Assembly (NCBI GenBank): GCA_027924585.1
Contig: BSBM01000825.1
Location: 1,468,001-1,532,000, forward strand
DNA: 64,000 bases
Origin: Larix kaempferi
Taxonomy: Eukaryota > Streptophyta > Pinopsida > Pinales > Pinaceae
Reading direction: 5' to 3'
The notes under the pieces are model-generated. The model searched no databases. It had not been told where the DNA came from and saw nothing but the letters and a program-made list of their open reading frames with translations. Of this stretch, positions 47,814 through 57,747 are shown in pieces (the stretch's first letter is position 1; every line of letters begins with the position of its first letter). Position numbers and translations under genes: made by a program.

Positions 47814-48635
47814 AAATGATACTTTGTTTGCATGCAATATAATGATTCTTTGTTTAAAATGAATAAATAGTTTAACAAATATGAAAACTATGCATACATA
47901 TTAGTGCTTCAACAATTATGCATTATTTAAAAGGAAAAGTAATGTAATACTTGTTGATACTATTAACTTGGTTGTTATGATCTCCTAAATACTGTATAAC
48001 AGAAAAAAAAAAATTTATACTTAGCCATGAAGACTGTTTGTTGTCATGATAAAAATACTTGTTAACAGTAAGGAGAAACAATATTGTGAACTTAGGAATA
48101 AATGTTTTTATAGCTGTTATTTTCAATACAGACTAGTGAAAGAAATACAGTGAACTTGAAACTTTTAACTGATGAAGGAATGATAAGGGAAAACATTGAA
48201 TTATGTACATAATATTGATGGTAGGAAAATCTAGGAAAAGACAACAATATTGGTCTTCTCTTTCATCTGGCAATCTGCCTATCAAATTATCTATCTTAAT
48301 TTCTTCTTTGTACTAAAGTACGACGCAGATCCATTAGCATGGGGAAAAACGCAAAGAATATTTTATTCATTTCATCTTACATAATCATTTCTATGCAGAA
48401 TTCTAATTAGTTCAGAAAACTAAAATAATTAAATTCGTTTGATAATACTCTTATCAACAGTAAATAAATAATAACATATAGAGAATTTAACTACTTAAAA
48501 TTAGAAAAGATAAGTAGAACCTGTAAATGAACATAGGGCCAACAAACACCCAAGGAGGCCTGTTCCTCCCAACCTTTTCCAGAAGATGCCCAAAACTACT
48601 TGCTTCTTTTGGACCCTCGATCCTGCTTACTGAGG
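47814..48635 (-). repeat. Element A right (5') LTR, second segment, truncated
   Basis: A's LTR resumes with the AAATG target copy. From 48187 it matches 1526-1980 closely. It stops at 48635, after TGCTTACTGA, where E's gag begins. The remaining part, seen at 1983-2631 in the left copy, is missing. Confidence 0.88.
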
Positions 48636-48818
48636 ATGGCAACAACACCACCAAGTCATCCACTCCTTCTCCCACCGAGGAGGTAAATTCTATTCAATCA
48701 GCTTCGCCTCAGAAATACGGTGGTAAGAAGAAGAACAAAGGTAAACCTAAGAAATCTTCTAACCAACAGGAGCACAAGAACACCCCTGAAGACACCAAAC
48801 AAAAGAGGAATCTAAAGT
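48636..48818 (+). pseudogene. Element E gag fragment, basic region before the zinc knuckle
   Basis: 61 codons of Lys/Ser/Asn-rich text (YGGKKKNKGKPKKSSNQQEH) up to the F insertion. It continues at 54980 directly into the zinc knuckle. The last five bases, AAAGT, are F's left target copy. Similar basic text precedes the knuckle in D. Confidence 0.8.
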
Positions 48819-49564
48819 TGTTCGGATATCCACATCATCTTTTTCAGGATCTGCATGCAAATTAGGGTTTGCATGCAGAATCTAGGGTTTGCATGCACCT
48901 GCATGCACTGGCATGCATCCCAGTCACCAGTTTGATGCCTCCAGCACCTTATCCACCTTCTTCTAGCACCCGGGAGCCACCTACCACAGAGTTTTAGCCC
49001 TCCTAAGCTGAAAGGCGCCCACTTCTCACCTACTGCCAGAGAAGGGCGCACTTGTTCACCTACCACTGCAGTTCCACTTCAGTTACATTCAGTTAGCTCC
49101 GATTCTCCCTGATTTGAGGCTAGTTTCACTCCCGACTGACTATATCACTTCCGTTTGACCTCCAGTTTGATTAGGTGACTTGTTCTGACTTCAGTTAGCC
49201 TCCCATGCGCCCCCACTGAGCCTCCAGATCCTAAATCAGTGCTACACACTTCAGTTACACTTATTACACTCAGTTAGACTCAGATTGACACCTGGATGAC
49301 TGGTTGTTGTGATTGATGAGCACCACCGATGATTGATGAGGACTCCTAGATAGAGTCAAGCTACTCCATTCAGTGATTTCGAATGACCTCCTTAGGCAAT
49401 TCGAATTGCTCTGTCATTGTGATAGTTTTGTATTGTAATCCATTCACCCTTTCTAGGATAGAGAGCACTGTTGCATGTTTTGCACAGTTTTGCACCATAT
49501 TTTCTATGTTCATCTGTTGTGATTGATTTACTTGTTCATTAGATCTGCTGTGACTAATTTTACA
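48819..49564 (+). repeat. Element F 5' LTR
   Basis: 746 bases, TGTTCGGATA to AATTTTACA. The 3' copy lacks ten bases (CCTGCATGCA at 48898-48907 or equivalent). The first 100 bases hold a motif array described separately. Confidence 0.97.
48853..48916 (+). promoter_or_regulatory. Telobox-RY motif array at the start of F's LTR
   Basis: GCATGC occurs at 48853, 48871, 48891, 48901 and 48911. TTAGGGTTT (telobox) lies at 48862-48870 and a near copy CTAGGGTTT at 48882-48890, each directly in front of a GCATGC. GCATGC is the core of the RY element bound by B3-domain factors, and teloboxes bind Myb-type and zinc-finger factors. Both are known in plant promoters. Function here is inference; the 3' LTR keeps four GCATGC and one intact telobox. 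Confidence 0.6.
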
Positions 49565-49578
49565 TGGTATCAGAGCCA
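49565..49578 (+). other. Primer binding site of F (initiator tRNA-Met)
   Basis: TGGTATCAGAGCCA starts at the base after the LTR and fits 14 bases of the 3' end of plant initiator tRNA-Met. Confidence 0.92.
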
Positions 49579-49987
49579 TTGCAGGGACAAGATCTCTTTT
49601 CTACAGGTGTTTATACAAGAAGATTTGACTGAATTGCTAAAAATTGCAAAAAGTTTGGCATGAGATATCTCAAGGGCATTCGCTCCTGTGCATGCAAAGC
49701 TTGAAAAATATTCCAATACCACTCCAGAAGCTTGAGTTACCACATAATTCCTGGATCTGATACATTGGACCTATTCAACATTGCTTGAAATCCAATCCCA
49801 GGTGTGATGCAACTCTCAAAGGGTGGATTGTTCGACCTTATTGTGGTTGTTTTTATGTGATTTGCAGGTTTATTTGTCTCCTTCAATTGCACTCGCTACA
49901 TTGTGCATGCAAGCTTCCCTACAGCAATTGCATTCGCTATCTTGTGCATGCAAGCCTATTCTACATCATTTTGACTCGCTCCTAGCA
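49579..49987 (+). other. Leader of F
   Basis: About 410 bases before the gag ATG. It holds a tandem duplication of 41 bases (49884-49924 and 49925-49965), each copy with CAATTGCA and GTGCATGCAAGC. The frame is open upstream of the ATG as far as 49823, but gag-like text begins at 49988. Confidence 0.75.
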
Positions 49988-52900
49988 ATGGAATACTCTT
50001 CTTCAAAGCCTATCCTCACCCCATTCAATTATTTTGATTGGAAAGATGATATGGAGATCATATTACGTTCAAAAGGTTACTACCGAGTCACTCTTGGTCT
50101 TGAATTGGAGCCAAACAATGTGTCAGATCGAACCAAACACTACAACAAGCTTGATGAAGCTTATGGTCTTCTTTGTCTCTCCATCTCCAAATATTTTCAC
50201 TTCCATCTCAGCGGATTGAAGACTCCAAAAGCCATATGGGATCAACTTGAAACACTATTCGGCAAGCAGGATGAGCTTAGGGCTTTTCAATTAGAGAATG
50301 AATTGATTGGCCTTAATCCTGAGAATTTCGAGACCATCAATGAATTCTTCACAAAATTCAAGAACTTGAACTTGCAATTGAAGAACAGTGGTGTTATCAA
50401 AGAGGATAAACAGTTGATCCTCTCCATTCTAAGCAAGCTTGGGAAAGATTATTCGGTATTTGTCTCTACTTTCAATTCCGGTCGGCTAACTACCCCGAAT
50501 TGGAAGATGCCTACCTTGAATGCCTTCATTGAGTCCGTTACAAAAGAGCATGACAAGTTGATTCAAATGGGGTCCATAAGCTCCAAAGATTCAGCCCTAT
50601 TTTTTCAAGGACCCAAGATCTCGAATGGTAAAGGAAAGCAAAAGAAGGAGAAGCCCAAATTCGAGCCTCACAAGCAAAAAGACAAAGGCAAGCAAACGGA
50701 TGCACCATCCAGTTCGAAATCCAAGCAAAAGGGAAAAGAAGGTAACCAAAAATCTAAATGTACTTATTGTAACCGTGGCTTTCATCCCGAAAGTTCATGT
50801 ATGAAGAAGACTATAGATCAAATGGTCCTCCTTTTGGAAAAGAACAACATAACCCTTCCTGACGGTGCAAGGAAGAAGGATCGGAATGATGATCATGAAA
50901 GAGGACAAGCACTCATGGCAATGGTTTCGAAGCCCACTACTCTCTTGATAGATTCGGGTGCATCAAATCATATGGCTGCAAATATTGATTCTTTTTCCTC
51001 ATTCGATCCAAACAGCTCCATCCCCATCCATTTGGGAGATGACTCAAAAATTTCTTCAAAGGGCAAAGGTACGATTCATGTAGAACATGGAAGCTTTCAG
51101 AATGTTCTCTATGTGCCTTCCTTAGCTTCGAATCTCCTTTCTGTGTATCAAATGACACATACTGGTGAACCAAAGAAAGTCACATTCATCCCTAATACAG
51201 TTGAAATTTCTGATATCAAAAGTGGAAGACTAGTTGCGGTTGGAAAGGCAAACCACACTGCAAAATGCTATGAGTTTTCGCACTTTATTCCACTTGCAAA
51301 GCCCACTGCTCTTCGCACACATGGTAATGAGGTTAGTAGGCTTTGGCATGAAATATTTGGACATCTAAATTATAAGTATTTGCTGCTGCTATCAAATAAA
51401 TCCATGGTAGATGGGCTTCCACAACTCCGTTCCTCGAAGGGAATATGCACCGGTTGCATTATTGGGAAGCACCCCGAGCACAGATTCGACCACGGCAAGG
51501 CTAGCAGAGCCTCTACTATTTTGGGATTGATCCATTCTGATATCAGTGGTCTGCTTCCCCATATGTCATTAAATGGTTCAAGGTATGTTTTGACATTTAT
51601 TGACGATTTTTCCCGCTTTACATGGGTATTCTTTCTCAAAAACAAGTCAGAAGTGCTTGGAAAATTCAAGGATTTTAAGGCTTCTATTGAGACCACCACT
51701 GAGAGCAAGATCAAAGCTCTTAGATCTGATAATGGTGGGGAATATATCAAGTCTGAGTTGCTGCAACTTTGTGCCCAAAGCGGAATCAAGATCCAACATA
51801 CAGTTCCCTACACACCCCAGCAGAACGGTGTAGCGGAAAGGAAAAACCGGTCACTGAAAGAGATGGCTACATGCATGATTGAATCGAAAGGTTTGGCTGC
51901 AAATCTTTGGGCTGAAGCAATCAATGTTGCTGCATATATACAGAACCGTGTTCCACATTCATCCGTGAAAGGTATGACTCCTTTCGAAGCATTCTTTGGT
52001 CACAAACCGGATGTGTCAAATTTGAGAGTTTTTGGCTCTACTGCATGGGCTAGAATTCCTTCTGAGAAGAGACGAGCTTTGGATCCACAAAGTATCGAGT
52101 GCATATTGATAGGATATGGGGAAGAATCAAAAGCATATAAACTCATGGATATCAGATCTAAAAAGATATTCATAGAGCGCAGTGTGCAGTTTGAAGAACC
52201 GCTTCAAGAATTGCAACTAGTCGAGGAAAAGACTGCCGATTCACCGCCTTCACCAGAAGAAGATTCGAGCAGCGATAATGAAGGTATGAGTTCTGATATT
52301 TCTGATATTGTAGCAGCATATGATTATCATGACATATCAGGTTCGGAATCCGACCATTATGATCCCCCTCAGTTACCAAAGTGGGCCCAAAATACTCTAC
52401 AATCTGCTGGTTCGAATCTTGGAAATCCTGCTGATCCGAGACGAACAAGAGGAGACTTTCAAAGAGCAGGTATGGCTCTTTCTATTGCTGATCCATTTCT
52501 TCCTGAGATTTTTTATTTGATGGCTGGTTCAGATCCTACATCATACTATTCATCCCATCGAGATCCGAGATGGAAAAGTGCCATGGATGAAGAGTACAGT
52601 TCTCTTCAAAAGAACAATACATGGGAGCTAGTTTCTCTTCCACCTGCAAGAAAATTAGTGAAGTGTAAATGGGTCTACCGTACTAAAGTTGCTGCTGATG
52701 GCACTATCAGCAAATACAAAGCAAGGTTGGTGGAAAAAGGTTTTTCCCAAGTCCAAGGAGTGGACTACACAGAGACCTCTGCACCGGTTGCAAAGATGGA
52801 TTCCATCCTCCTTGTTTTAGCTATTGCCGCATCCAAGCACTGGGAAGTGCACCACATGGATGTGAAGAGTGCATTTTTGCATGGAGACCTTGCTGAAGAG

Positions 52901-53074
52901 GTATATATGCAGAAGCCAGAGGGTTATACATCAGATCCATCATTGGTTTGTAGATTGAAGAAATCTTTGTACGGGTTAAAACAGGCCCCAAGAGCTTGGT
53001 ACGCAAAGATGGACTCCTTCCTTCTTTCTCAGAATTTCCAAAGATGCAAATCTGATCCGAATGTGTATCTTTAG
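49988..53074 (+). CDS. Element F gag-protease-integrase-RT (open part)
   Basis: Start chosen at ATG 49988 because gag text begins there (MEYSSSKPILTPFNYFDWK). Order: UBN2-type gag to about residue 210, zinc knuckle near 257 (CTYCNRGFHPESSC, CX2CX4HX4C), protease near 319 (LLIDSGASNHMA), and integrase zinc-binding region near 452 (LWHEIFGHLNY to CTGCIIGK). The integrase core has the acids in IHSDISG, RSDNGGEY and NGVAERKN. The RT starts near 890 (VKCKWVYRTKVAADGTISKY, HHMDVKSAFLHGDL, KSLYGLKQAPRAWY). A TAG at 53072 stops the frame just before the RT YVDD box. All integrase and protease key residues are present. I do not assign a Copia lineage. Confidence 0.95.
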   Translation: MEYSSSKPILTPFNYFDWKDDMEIILRSKGYYRVTLGLELEPNNVSDRTKHYNKLDEAYGLLCLSISKYFHFHLSGLKTPKAIWDQLETLFGKQDELRAFQLENELIGLNPENFETINEFFTKFKNLNLQLKNSGVIKEDKQLILSILSKLGKDYSVFVSTFNSGRLTTPNWKMPTLNAFIESVTKEHDKLIQMGSISSKDSALFFQGPKISNGKGKQKKEKPKFEPHKQKDKGKQTDAPSSSKSKQKGKEGNQKSKCTYCNRGFHPESSCMKKTIDQMVLLLEKNNITLPDGARKKDRNDDHERGQALMAMVSKPTTLLIDSGASNHMAANIDSFSSFDPNSSIPIHLGDDSKISSKGKGTIHVEHGSFQNVLYVPSLASNLLSVYQMTHTGEPKKVTFIPNTVEISDIKSGRLVAVGKANHTAKCYEFSHFIPLAKPTALRTHGNEVSRLWHEIFGHLNYKYLLLLSNKSMVDGLPQLRSSKGICTGCIIGKHPEHRFDHGKASRASTILGLIHSDISGLLPHMSLNGSRYVLTFIDDFSRFTWVFFLKNKSEVLGKFKDFKASIETTTESKIKALRSDNGGEYIKSELLQLCAQSGIKIQHTVPYTPQQNGVAERKNRSLKEMATCMIESKGLAANLWAEAINVAAYIQNRVPHSSVKGMTPFEAFFGHKPDVSNLRVFGSTAWARIPSEKRRALDPQSIECILIGYGEESKAYKLMDIRSKKIFIERSVQFEEPLQELQLVEEKTADSPPSPEEDSSSDNEGMSSDISDIVAAYDYHDISGSESDHYDPPQLPKWAQNTLQSAGSNLGNPADPRRTRGDFQRAGMALSIADPFLPEIFYLMAGSDPTSYYSSHRDPRWKSAMDEEYSSLQKNNTWELVSLPPARKLVKCKWVYRTKVAADGTISKYKARLVEKGFSQVQGVDYTETSAPVAKMDSILLVLAIAASKHWEVHHMDVKSAFLHGDLAEEVYMQKPEGYTSDPSLVCRLKKSLYGLKQAPRAWYAKMDSFLLSQNFQRCKSDPNVYL

Positions 53075-54067
53075 CGAGTTAAAGGTAATTTTTTGGTTAT
53101 TGTACTTTATGTTGATGATCTGCTTATTACTGGTAGCACACTTACTTCAATAAACAAGCTAAAATCTGCCTTAAATCTAGCTTTTGATATGAGCAATTTG
53201 GGCTTGCTGAGTCACTTTTTGGGCTTGGAGATAGCTCAAAATTTTGATGGGATCACTATATCTCAGCAAAAATATGCTTTCGACCTGTTATTGAAGTTTA
53301 ATATGGCTTAATGTAAGGCAGCCCCGTTCCCATTCCTCTTAGGAATCAGTCTTGAGGAGGGAGATTCCACACCGCTTGCAGATTGCAGTATGTATCGGCA
53401 GTTGATTGGTTCACTACTTTATTTGACACATTCACGGCCTGATATCTCATATGCCATGAGTGCCGTGTCAATATATATGCAGCAACCACATGAGCTTCAT
53501 TGGCGAGCAGCCAAGCGTATCTTGCAGTATGTGCAAGGTACGAGACAGTTTGGCATACACTATGCTGCAGATTCTGAGCTAGATTTCATTGGTTTTACTG
53601 ATTCAGATTGGGCAGGTGATAGCATTCATCGGAAGTCCACTTCCGGTTATGTTTTCATGATTGGTCATGGTGCTATTTGCTGGTCCAGCAAAAAGCAAGC
53701 AGCCATTGCACTTTCTTCAGCAGAGGCAGAGTATCGAGGGGCAGTCAATGCCTGCATTCAGGCAGTTTGGTTGCAGGGTATTCTTTCCGAGTTTGGTTTT
53801 GGTGGTACTACTTCGACTGTCCTATTTTGTGACAATCAAAGTGCTATCAAGATCTCCACAGATCCAGTTTAGCGGCAGAGGACCAAACACATTGAGATTC
53901 ATATGCACTACATTAAACAGTTGGTGCATGACCGCACCATCATTCTGCAATATTGCCCTACTGATGAGCAAATTGCAGACATCTTCCCCAAGAGCTTCAC
54001 TGAGAAGAAGTTCTCTTACCTCCGTTCACTGTTGGGGGTGAGTTCCATCATGGTGGAGACAGATTGA
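53075..54067 (+). pseudogene. Element F end of RT and RNase H
   Basis: Continues in the same frame after the TAG at 53072. The RT box YVDDLL is at 53108, a TAA lies at 53309-53311, and RNase H text follows (DFIGFTDSDWAGDS, LSSAEAEYRG, LFCDNQSAIKI). A further TAG is at 53870-53872, then the C-terminal text (KHIEIHMHYIKQ, ADIFPKSF) runs to the natural TGA at 54065-54067. The three stops are single-base changes in a frame without indels. Confidence 0.92.
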
Positions 54068-54243
54068 TTCATTATTATGCTTCAGCTTGAGGGGGGGCTT
54101 TCTTCCCACTGGGTTTTCCCTCTTTCCTCACTTAGTTTATTTTCAGCATTTTTTGGATTATTGTATTGGGGTGACCTTTGGTCTTAGTTACCAGGGCCCC
54201 ACATTATTTTTGTTGGCACATCATAGTCTATCTTGAGGGGGGG
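54068..54243 (+). other. 3' untranslated part and polypurine tract of F
   Basis: Non-coding. Two G-runs after CTTGAG are present, one at about 54085-54096 and one at 54233-54243 directly before the LTR. The latter (CTTGAGGGGGGG) is the polypurine tract. Confidence 0.85.
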
Positions 54244-54979
54244 TGTTCGGATATCCACATCATCTTTTTCAGGATCTGCATGCAAATTAGGGTTTGCATG
54301 CAGAATCTAGAGTTTGCATGCACTGGCATGCATCCCAGTCACCAGTTTGATGCCTCCAGCACCTTATCCACCTTCTTCTAGCACCCGGGAGCCACCTACC
54401 ACAGAGTTTTAGCCCTCCTAAGCTGAAAGGCACCCACTTCTCACCTACTTCCAGAGAAGGGCGCACTTGTTCACCTACCACTGCAGTTCCACTTCAGTTA
54501 CATTCAGTTAGCTCCGATTCTCCTTGATTTGAGGCTAGTTTCACTCCCGACTGACTGTATCACTTCCGTTTGACCTCCAGTTTGATTAGGTGACTTGTTC
54601 TGACTTCAGTTAGCCTCCCATGCGCCCCCACTGAGCCTCTAGATCCTAAATCAGTGCTACACACTTCAGTTACACTTATTACACTCAGTTAGACTCAGAT
54701 TGACACCTGGATGACTGGTTGTTGTGATTGATGAGCACCACCGATGATTGATGAGGACTCCTAGATAGAGTAAAGCTACTCCATTCAGTGATTTCGAATG
54801 ACCTCCTTATGCAATTCGAATTGCTCTGTCATTGTGATAGTTTTGTATTGTAATTCATTCACCCTTTCTGGGATAGAGAGCACTGCTGCATGTTTTGCAC
54901 AGTTTTGCACCATATTTTCTATGTTCATCTGTTGTGATTGATTTACTTGTTCATTAGATCTGCTGTGACTAATTTTACA
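54244..54979 (+). repeat. Element F 3' LTR
   Basis: 736 bases, the pair of 48819-49564, followed by AAAGT and the resumed E gag. Confidence 0.97.
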
Positions 54980-55417
54980 AAAGTGTCCTTGTTTGTTGTG
55001 TGGTGGTGACCATTTCTCCAAGGAATGTCCCCACCGAGACAAAGCGCAGACGTTTCTCAAGGGAAATCCCACTCCTGCGGTTCTCAATGATCCCTTCCCC
55101 ACTCAGAACCAACAACTGATCGCTCAACCCTCTCCTTCTCACAGAGAGGCAGCATCCACTGCACATGTTCTCATGATGCGTAGTGAGACAGTTAACCTAA
55201 ACACACGATCGAGTTCATACTCAATCCCTTCGAAGGAACCCATTGGAAGTAATACTGAAAAATATTCCACTTCTATTCTGGACATTACCATGCCACCAGC
55301 TTCTCTAACCATTGATAATTCTTCATCAGAGTCAGTGTTGCATCCACCCAAGAGCACAATTCGAAAAGCAGTTTTCAATCCCAATGCTTGGGAAGCTCAG
55401 AACTACAACATTGTATA
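54980..55417 (+). pseudogene. Element E zinc knuckle and C-terminal gag
   Basis: Reading continues from 48818: CLLCGGDHFSKEC (CX2CX3HX4C), then Ser/Thr-rich linker to TIRKAVFNPNAWEAQNYNIV and a stop TAG near 55416. The same order and similar words (NPNARATHNYSII) occur in D around 38570-38530. Confidence 0.82.
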
Positions 55418-56298
55418 GGACTTGGCACAAGCTCCTTGTGCCATGTCAACACTAGAGGTCTTGAAAAATTGTACCAACCAATGCAAGACTCTTCTCATTT
55501 CCATTGGCGCGGTAGATCAGGATTCCTCAAATACCATCATGTTTCAACTTGATTAATTTAAACCAAGGCTTTCCCACTAGTTGGAATTTCAATTTGCTAC
55601 GAAAGTTGCTAGGAAAACAGTCCATCATACTATACTAGACGAAGGTGCTTCTACCTCGGTCATGTCGCTATCCTCTTGGAGAGTCATTGGTTATCCCGAG
55701 TTAAACTATTCTCCCACTACCCTGAAAGCATTCGACGGTCGTGGATTTCACCCCCATGGGATATTACAAGCCTTAGCAATCGAGTTGGGGGGTAATACCG
55801 CAACCATTAACGTGGAAGTGGTCGCAGCCCCTTTGGATTAAAATCTCTTACTTGGTCGTAATTGGTTTTATGCCATGACTTGGGTCACGTCATTGTCTTC
55901 TGCATAGTGTAATTCCCCCATCAAGTCTGAATTGTCACTGTCGACCAACTAGACTTCTGCACATCGGACACCGCTACTCATCCTAGCAATAATATCCCAT
56001 TTCTAGGACATATTCGTAGCTATATGAGAGCGTGGGGGTCGTCCTCATAACATATTCATCTCTTATGGGCGTCTTTCCAACCCCGAATCCAACTAACCAT
56101 GTTGCCTCGGTGAACATGATATCCTCGATGGTTCCATCTTTTCCCAACTCCACTGATCAATGGCGCGTACCCCATGAAGCCACCATGCATTTGATTGGAG
56201 ACACCATGCCTCTTTCACCTGCTGAAACTAATTACGAGGCTATCCAGTCAGCACCTGAGGACCCCTTGGCTATGGCCTCTACCTCTTGTTCTCTACAA
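55418..56298 (+). pseudogene. Element E aspartic protease and linker
   Basis: After three stops the protease is readable at 55581-55841 (HHTILDEGASTSVMSLSSW), and NLLLGRNWFYAM follows the next stop. Further on, text equivalent to D's linker (SSLMGVFPTPNPTNHVASVN, DTMPLSPAETNYEAIQ) runs to about 56298. The DEGAS active-site variant is shared with D. No RT is found; the similarity to D ends where G's LTR is thought to begin. Confidence 0.8.
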
Positions 56299-57724
56299 TG
56301 GATGTTGATGGATCCAAGTTACAGGTACCTGATAGCCTTATTCCCCACAATAAAGTACAAAAAGGGGTGAAGAAATACACTTGTTTTCTGGGAGAAATGA
56401 TTTACCTTGATTATTTAATGAAGTTGTTTTAATATTATTCTTGTATGTTTGAATGCGTGTTCAATAAACTAATTATATGAAAATCGAGTATGATTGAACA
56501 GGTCCAGGTACACTAAGGGACAAACACGCAAATCAAGGGAAGGACTGAAAGATCATACAAAGCTCAGCACCTTTTTCCTGATTTCTAGAAAGATCTCTTG
56601 TTCAAACAGAATCGACAATTAGACATATAGTTAGGTTAAGCATTAGAGTCATATATATACGGGCCTCTCGGTTAGCGAGAGGGTCCTGTTGCCATTTTTT
56701 AGAACCTTCGTTTTACGTTTTTATACTACTGAAACAATTTTTGTTACAGACTTTTATCAAACCATGAAGTTACTATTTTGAATAAAGATTTGATGTTGCT
56801 TTCAATTCGGTGTCTATAATTTTTCTCCACTCCTGAGTACGGGTTGGAGAGGGCCCCTCCAACACGTAAGTCAAGAGATTTTACTGTTCAGGTATTTTTC
56901 ATTATGTGCTTTGTCTTGACTTAATCTATATTGCATGTGAAAGTATTCTTGATGACATTCAAATAGCACAATTTGATTTATGTAGTAAAGCGACCAGTCT
57001 GATTTCGTAGTAGTTTATAGTGCATTCTGTAGTTCGGTAACGTTGTTTCTATAGTCCTATAGCAGCATTCTTCCAAGAAATATTTCGACACTTATTTTCC
57101 TATGTGCTTGCATTACTTATGAAACAGTGATCCAGATCTTGAAGCTCGTGCACTTTTCCATTATTATAGTTGCTCATAAAGATTGATTACTTTCAGTACT
57201 TTGGTTAATTGATGATTAATTCGCAGCATTAGATGATTGTATTCTGAACTTAGTTTTTGGCATTTGAATATTCTAGATCAGATCTCTAGTTTATGTATTT
57301 GAATTGTAGTATTTACTTCTTCAATTAGAGATCCAGCTTTCGGTATTTTAGAATAGATTTGTCAAGTTTCAGCATTCAAATTCATAGTATAGGTTTACTG
57401 CTTTCTGCAATTTAATTCTTAAGGTATATTTACTGTTTTCAACATTTAAACTTCTTAAACATAGGTTTACTGTTTTCAGCATTCAAAACTTCTCAGCATA
57501 GGTATTTCTCATCCATATATTAGGCAATCCTTCAAAGCTTATTCAATTTCCTTTTTAGGAAAACCTTTAAAGATTGATACCAACACCCAACCACGACAAA
57601 GACTATCCTATAAGAGCACATATAGTGCATGCACCTCTGAAGTTTGTATGTCCCCCAGGTTGATAATTAAAGTAGGCTCCTAGTCTAGATGCCCTCATTA
57701 GGCATCCATTCTAAGAGCTCACCA
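56299..57724 (+). repeat. Probable 5' LTR of element G
   Basis: The right edge is placed at the CA before the PBS at 57730. The left edge is only where similarity between E and D ends (TGGATG at 56299 or TGTTGATGG at 56303). The matching 3' LTR is beyond the window, so the borders cannot be confirmed. Inside are a TATA-like run (56651-56659), a perfect 7-base stem with five-base loop at 56664-56682 and a second hairpin at 56843-56863, which fits an LTR with promoter and R region. No gene is seen. Confidence 0.6.
56651..56682 (+). promoter_or_regulatory. TATA-like box and hairpin in G's LTR
   Basis: ATATATATA at 56651-56659 is followed after four bases by CCTCTCG-GTTAG-CGAGAGG (56664-56682). 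The spacing would place the hairpin close to the expected transcription start. This is inference from position only. Confidence 0.45.
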
Positions 57725-57729
57725 CTTTT

Positions 57730-57747
57730 TGGCGCCTTTGTCGAGGA
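57730..57747 (+). other. Primer binding site of G (tRNA-Asp type)
   Basis: TGGCGCCTTTGTCGAGGA resembles the tRNA-Asp priming site described for Athila elements, with three differences from the form I remember. It supports the Athila-like assignment of the coding region. Confidence 0.75.

Larger units (their letters stand above)
1524..48635 (-). mobile_element. Element A: old Tekay/Del-like Gypsy, host of B, C and D
   Basis: This is the outermost LTR retrotransposon. On the minus strand it reads right LTR (5' LTR; 16855-19678 continued at 47814-48635), PBS, gag, protease, RT, RNase H, integrase, chromodomain-like tail, PPT, left LTR (3' LTR; 1524-2631). The internal domain is split by B and the right LTR is split by C. 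Both rejoin cleanly when the insertions are removed. Both outer edges are damaged: the left LTR is cut by the LINE, and the right LTR stops at 48635, where E sequence begins, about 650 bases short of its expected end. No target duplication of A survives. By eye, the two LTR copies differ at about 30 of 450 sampled positions (1526-1980 against 48187-48635), the most of any pair here. Confidence 0.9.
48819..54979 (+). mobile_element. Element F: complete Copia element inserted in E's gag
   Basis: 6161 bases with LTRs 48819-49564 and 54244-54979, PBS, one long gag-pol frame and PPT, flanked by a perfect AAAGT duplication (48814-48818 and 54980-54984). The two LTRs differ by about 11 substitutions and one 10-base deletion, the smallest difference in the window, so F is the youngest datable insertion. 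Integrase comes before RT, the order that defines Copia. Three stop codons interrupt an otherwise unshifted 1360-codon frame. Confidence 0.97.
48636..56298 (+). mobile_element. Element E: Tat-like Gypsy remnant, host of F
   Basis: What is left are gag and protease pieces on the plus strand, 48636-48818 and 54980-about 56298. The two rejoin in frame when F is removed. Protein text matches D's gag-protease region in order and wording, so E belongs to the same lineage. It has no LTR, RT or integrase in the window: the left side is fused to A's LTR and the right side stops where G's LTR seems to start. Confidence 0.8.

Noticed and set aside
48527-48865. A 112-codon frame at the A/E/F junction
   Set aside because: It is a chimera of A's LTR, E's gag fragment and the first bases of F's LTR; only the E part is real coding sequence.
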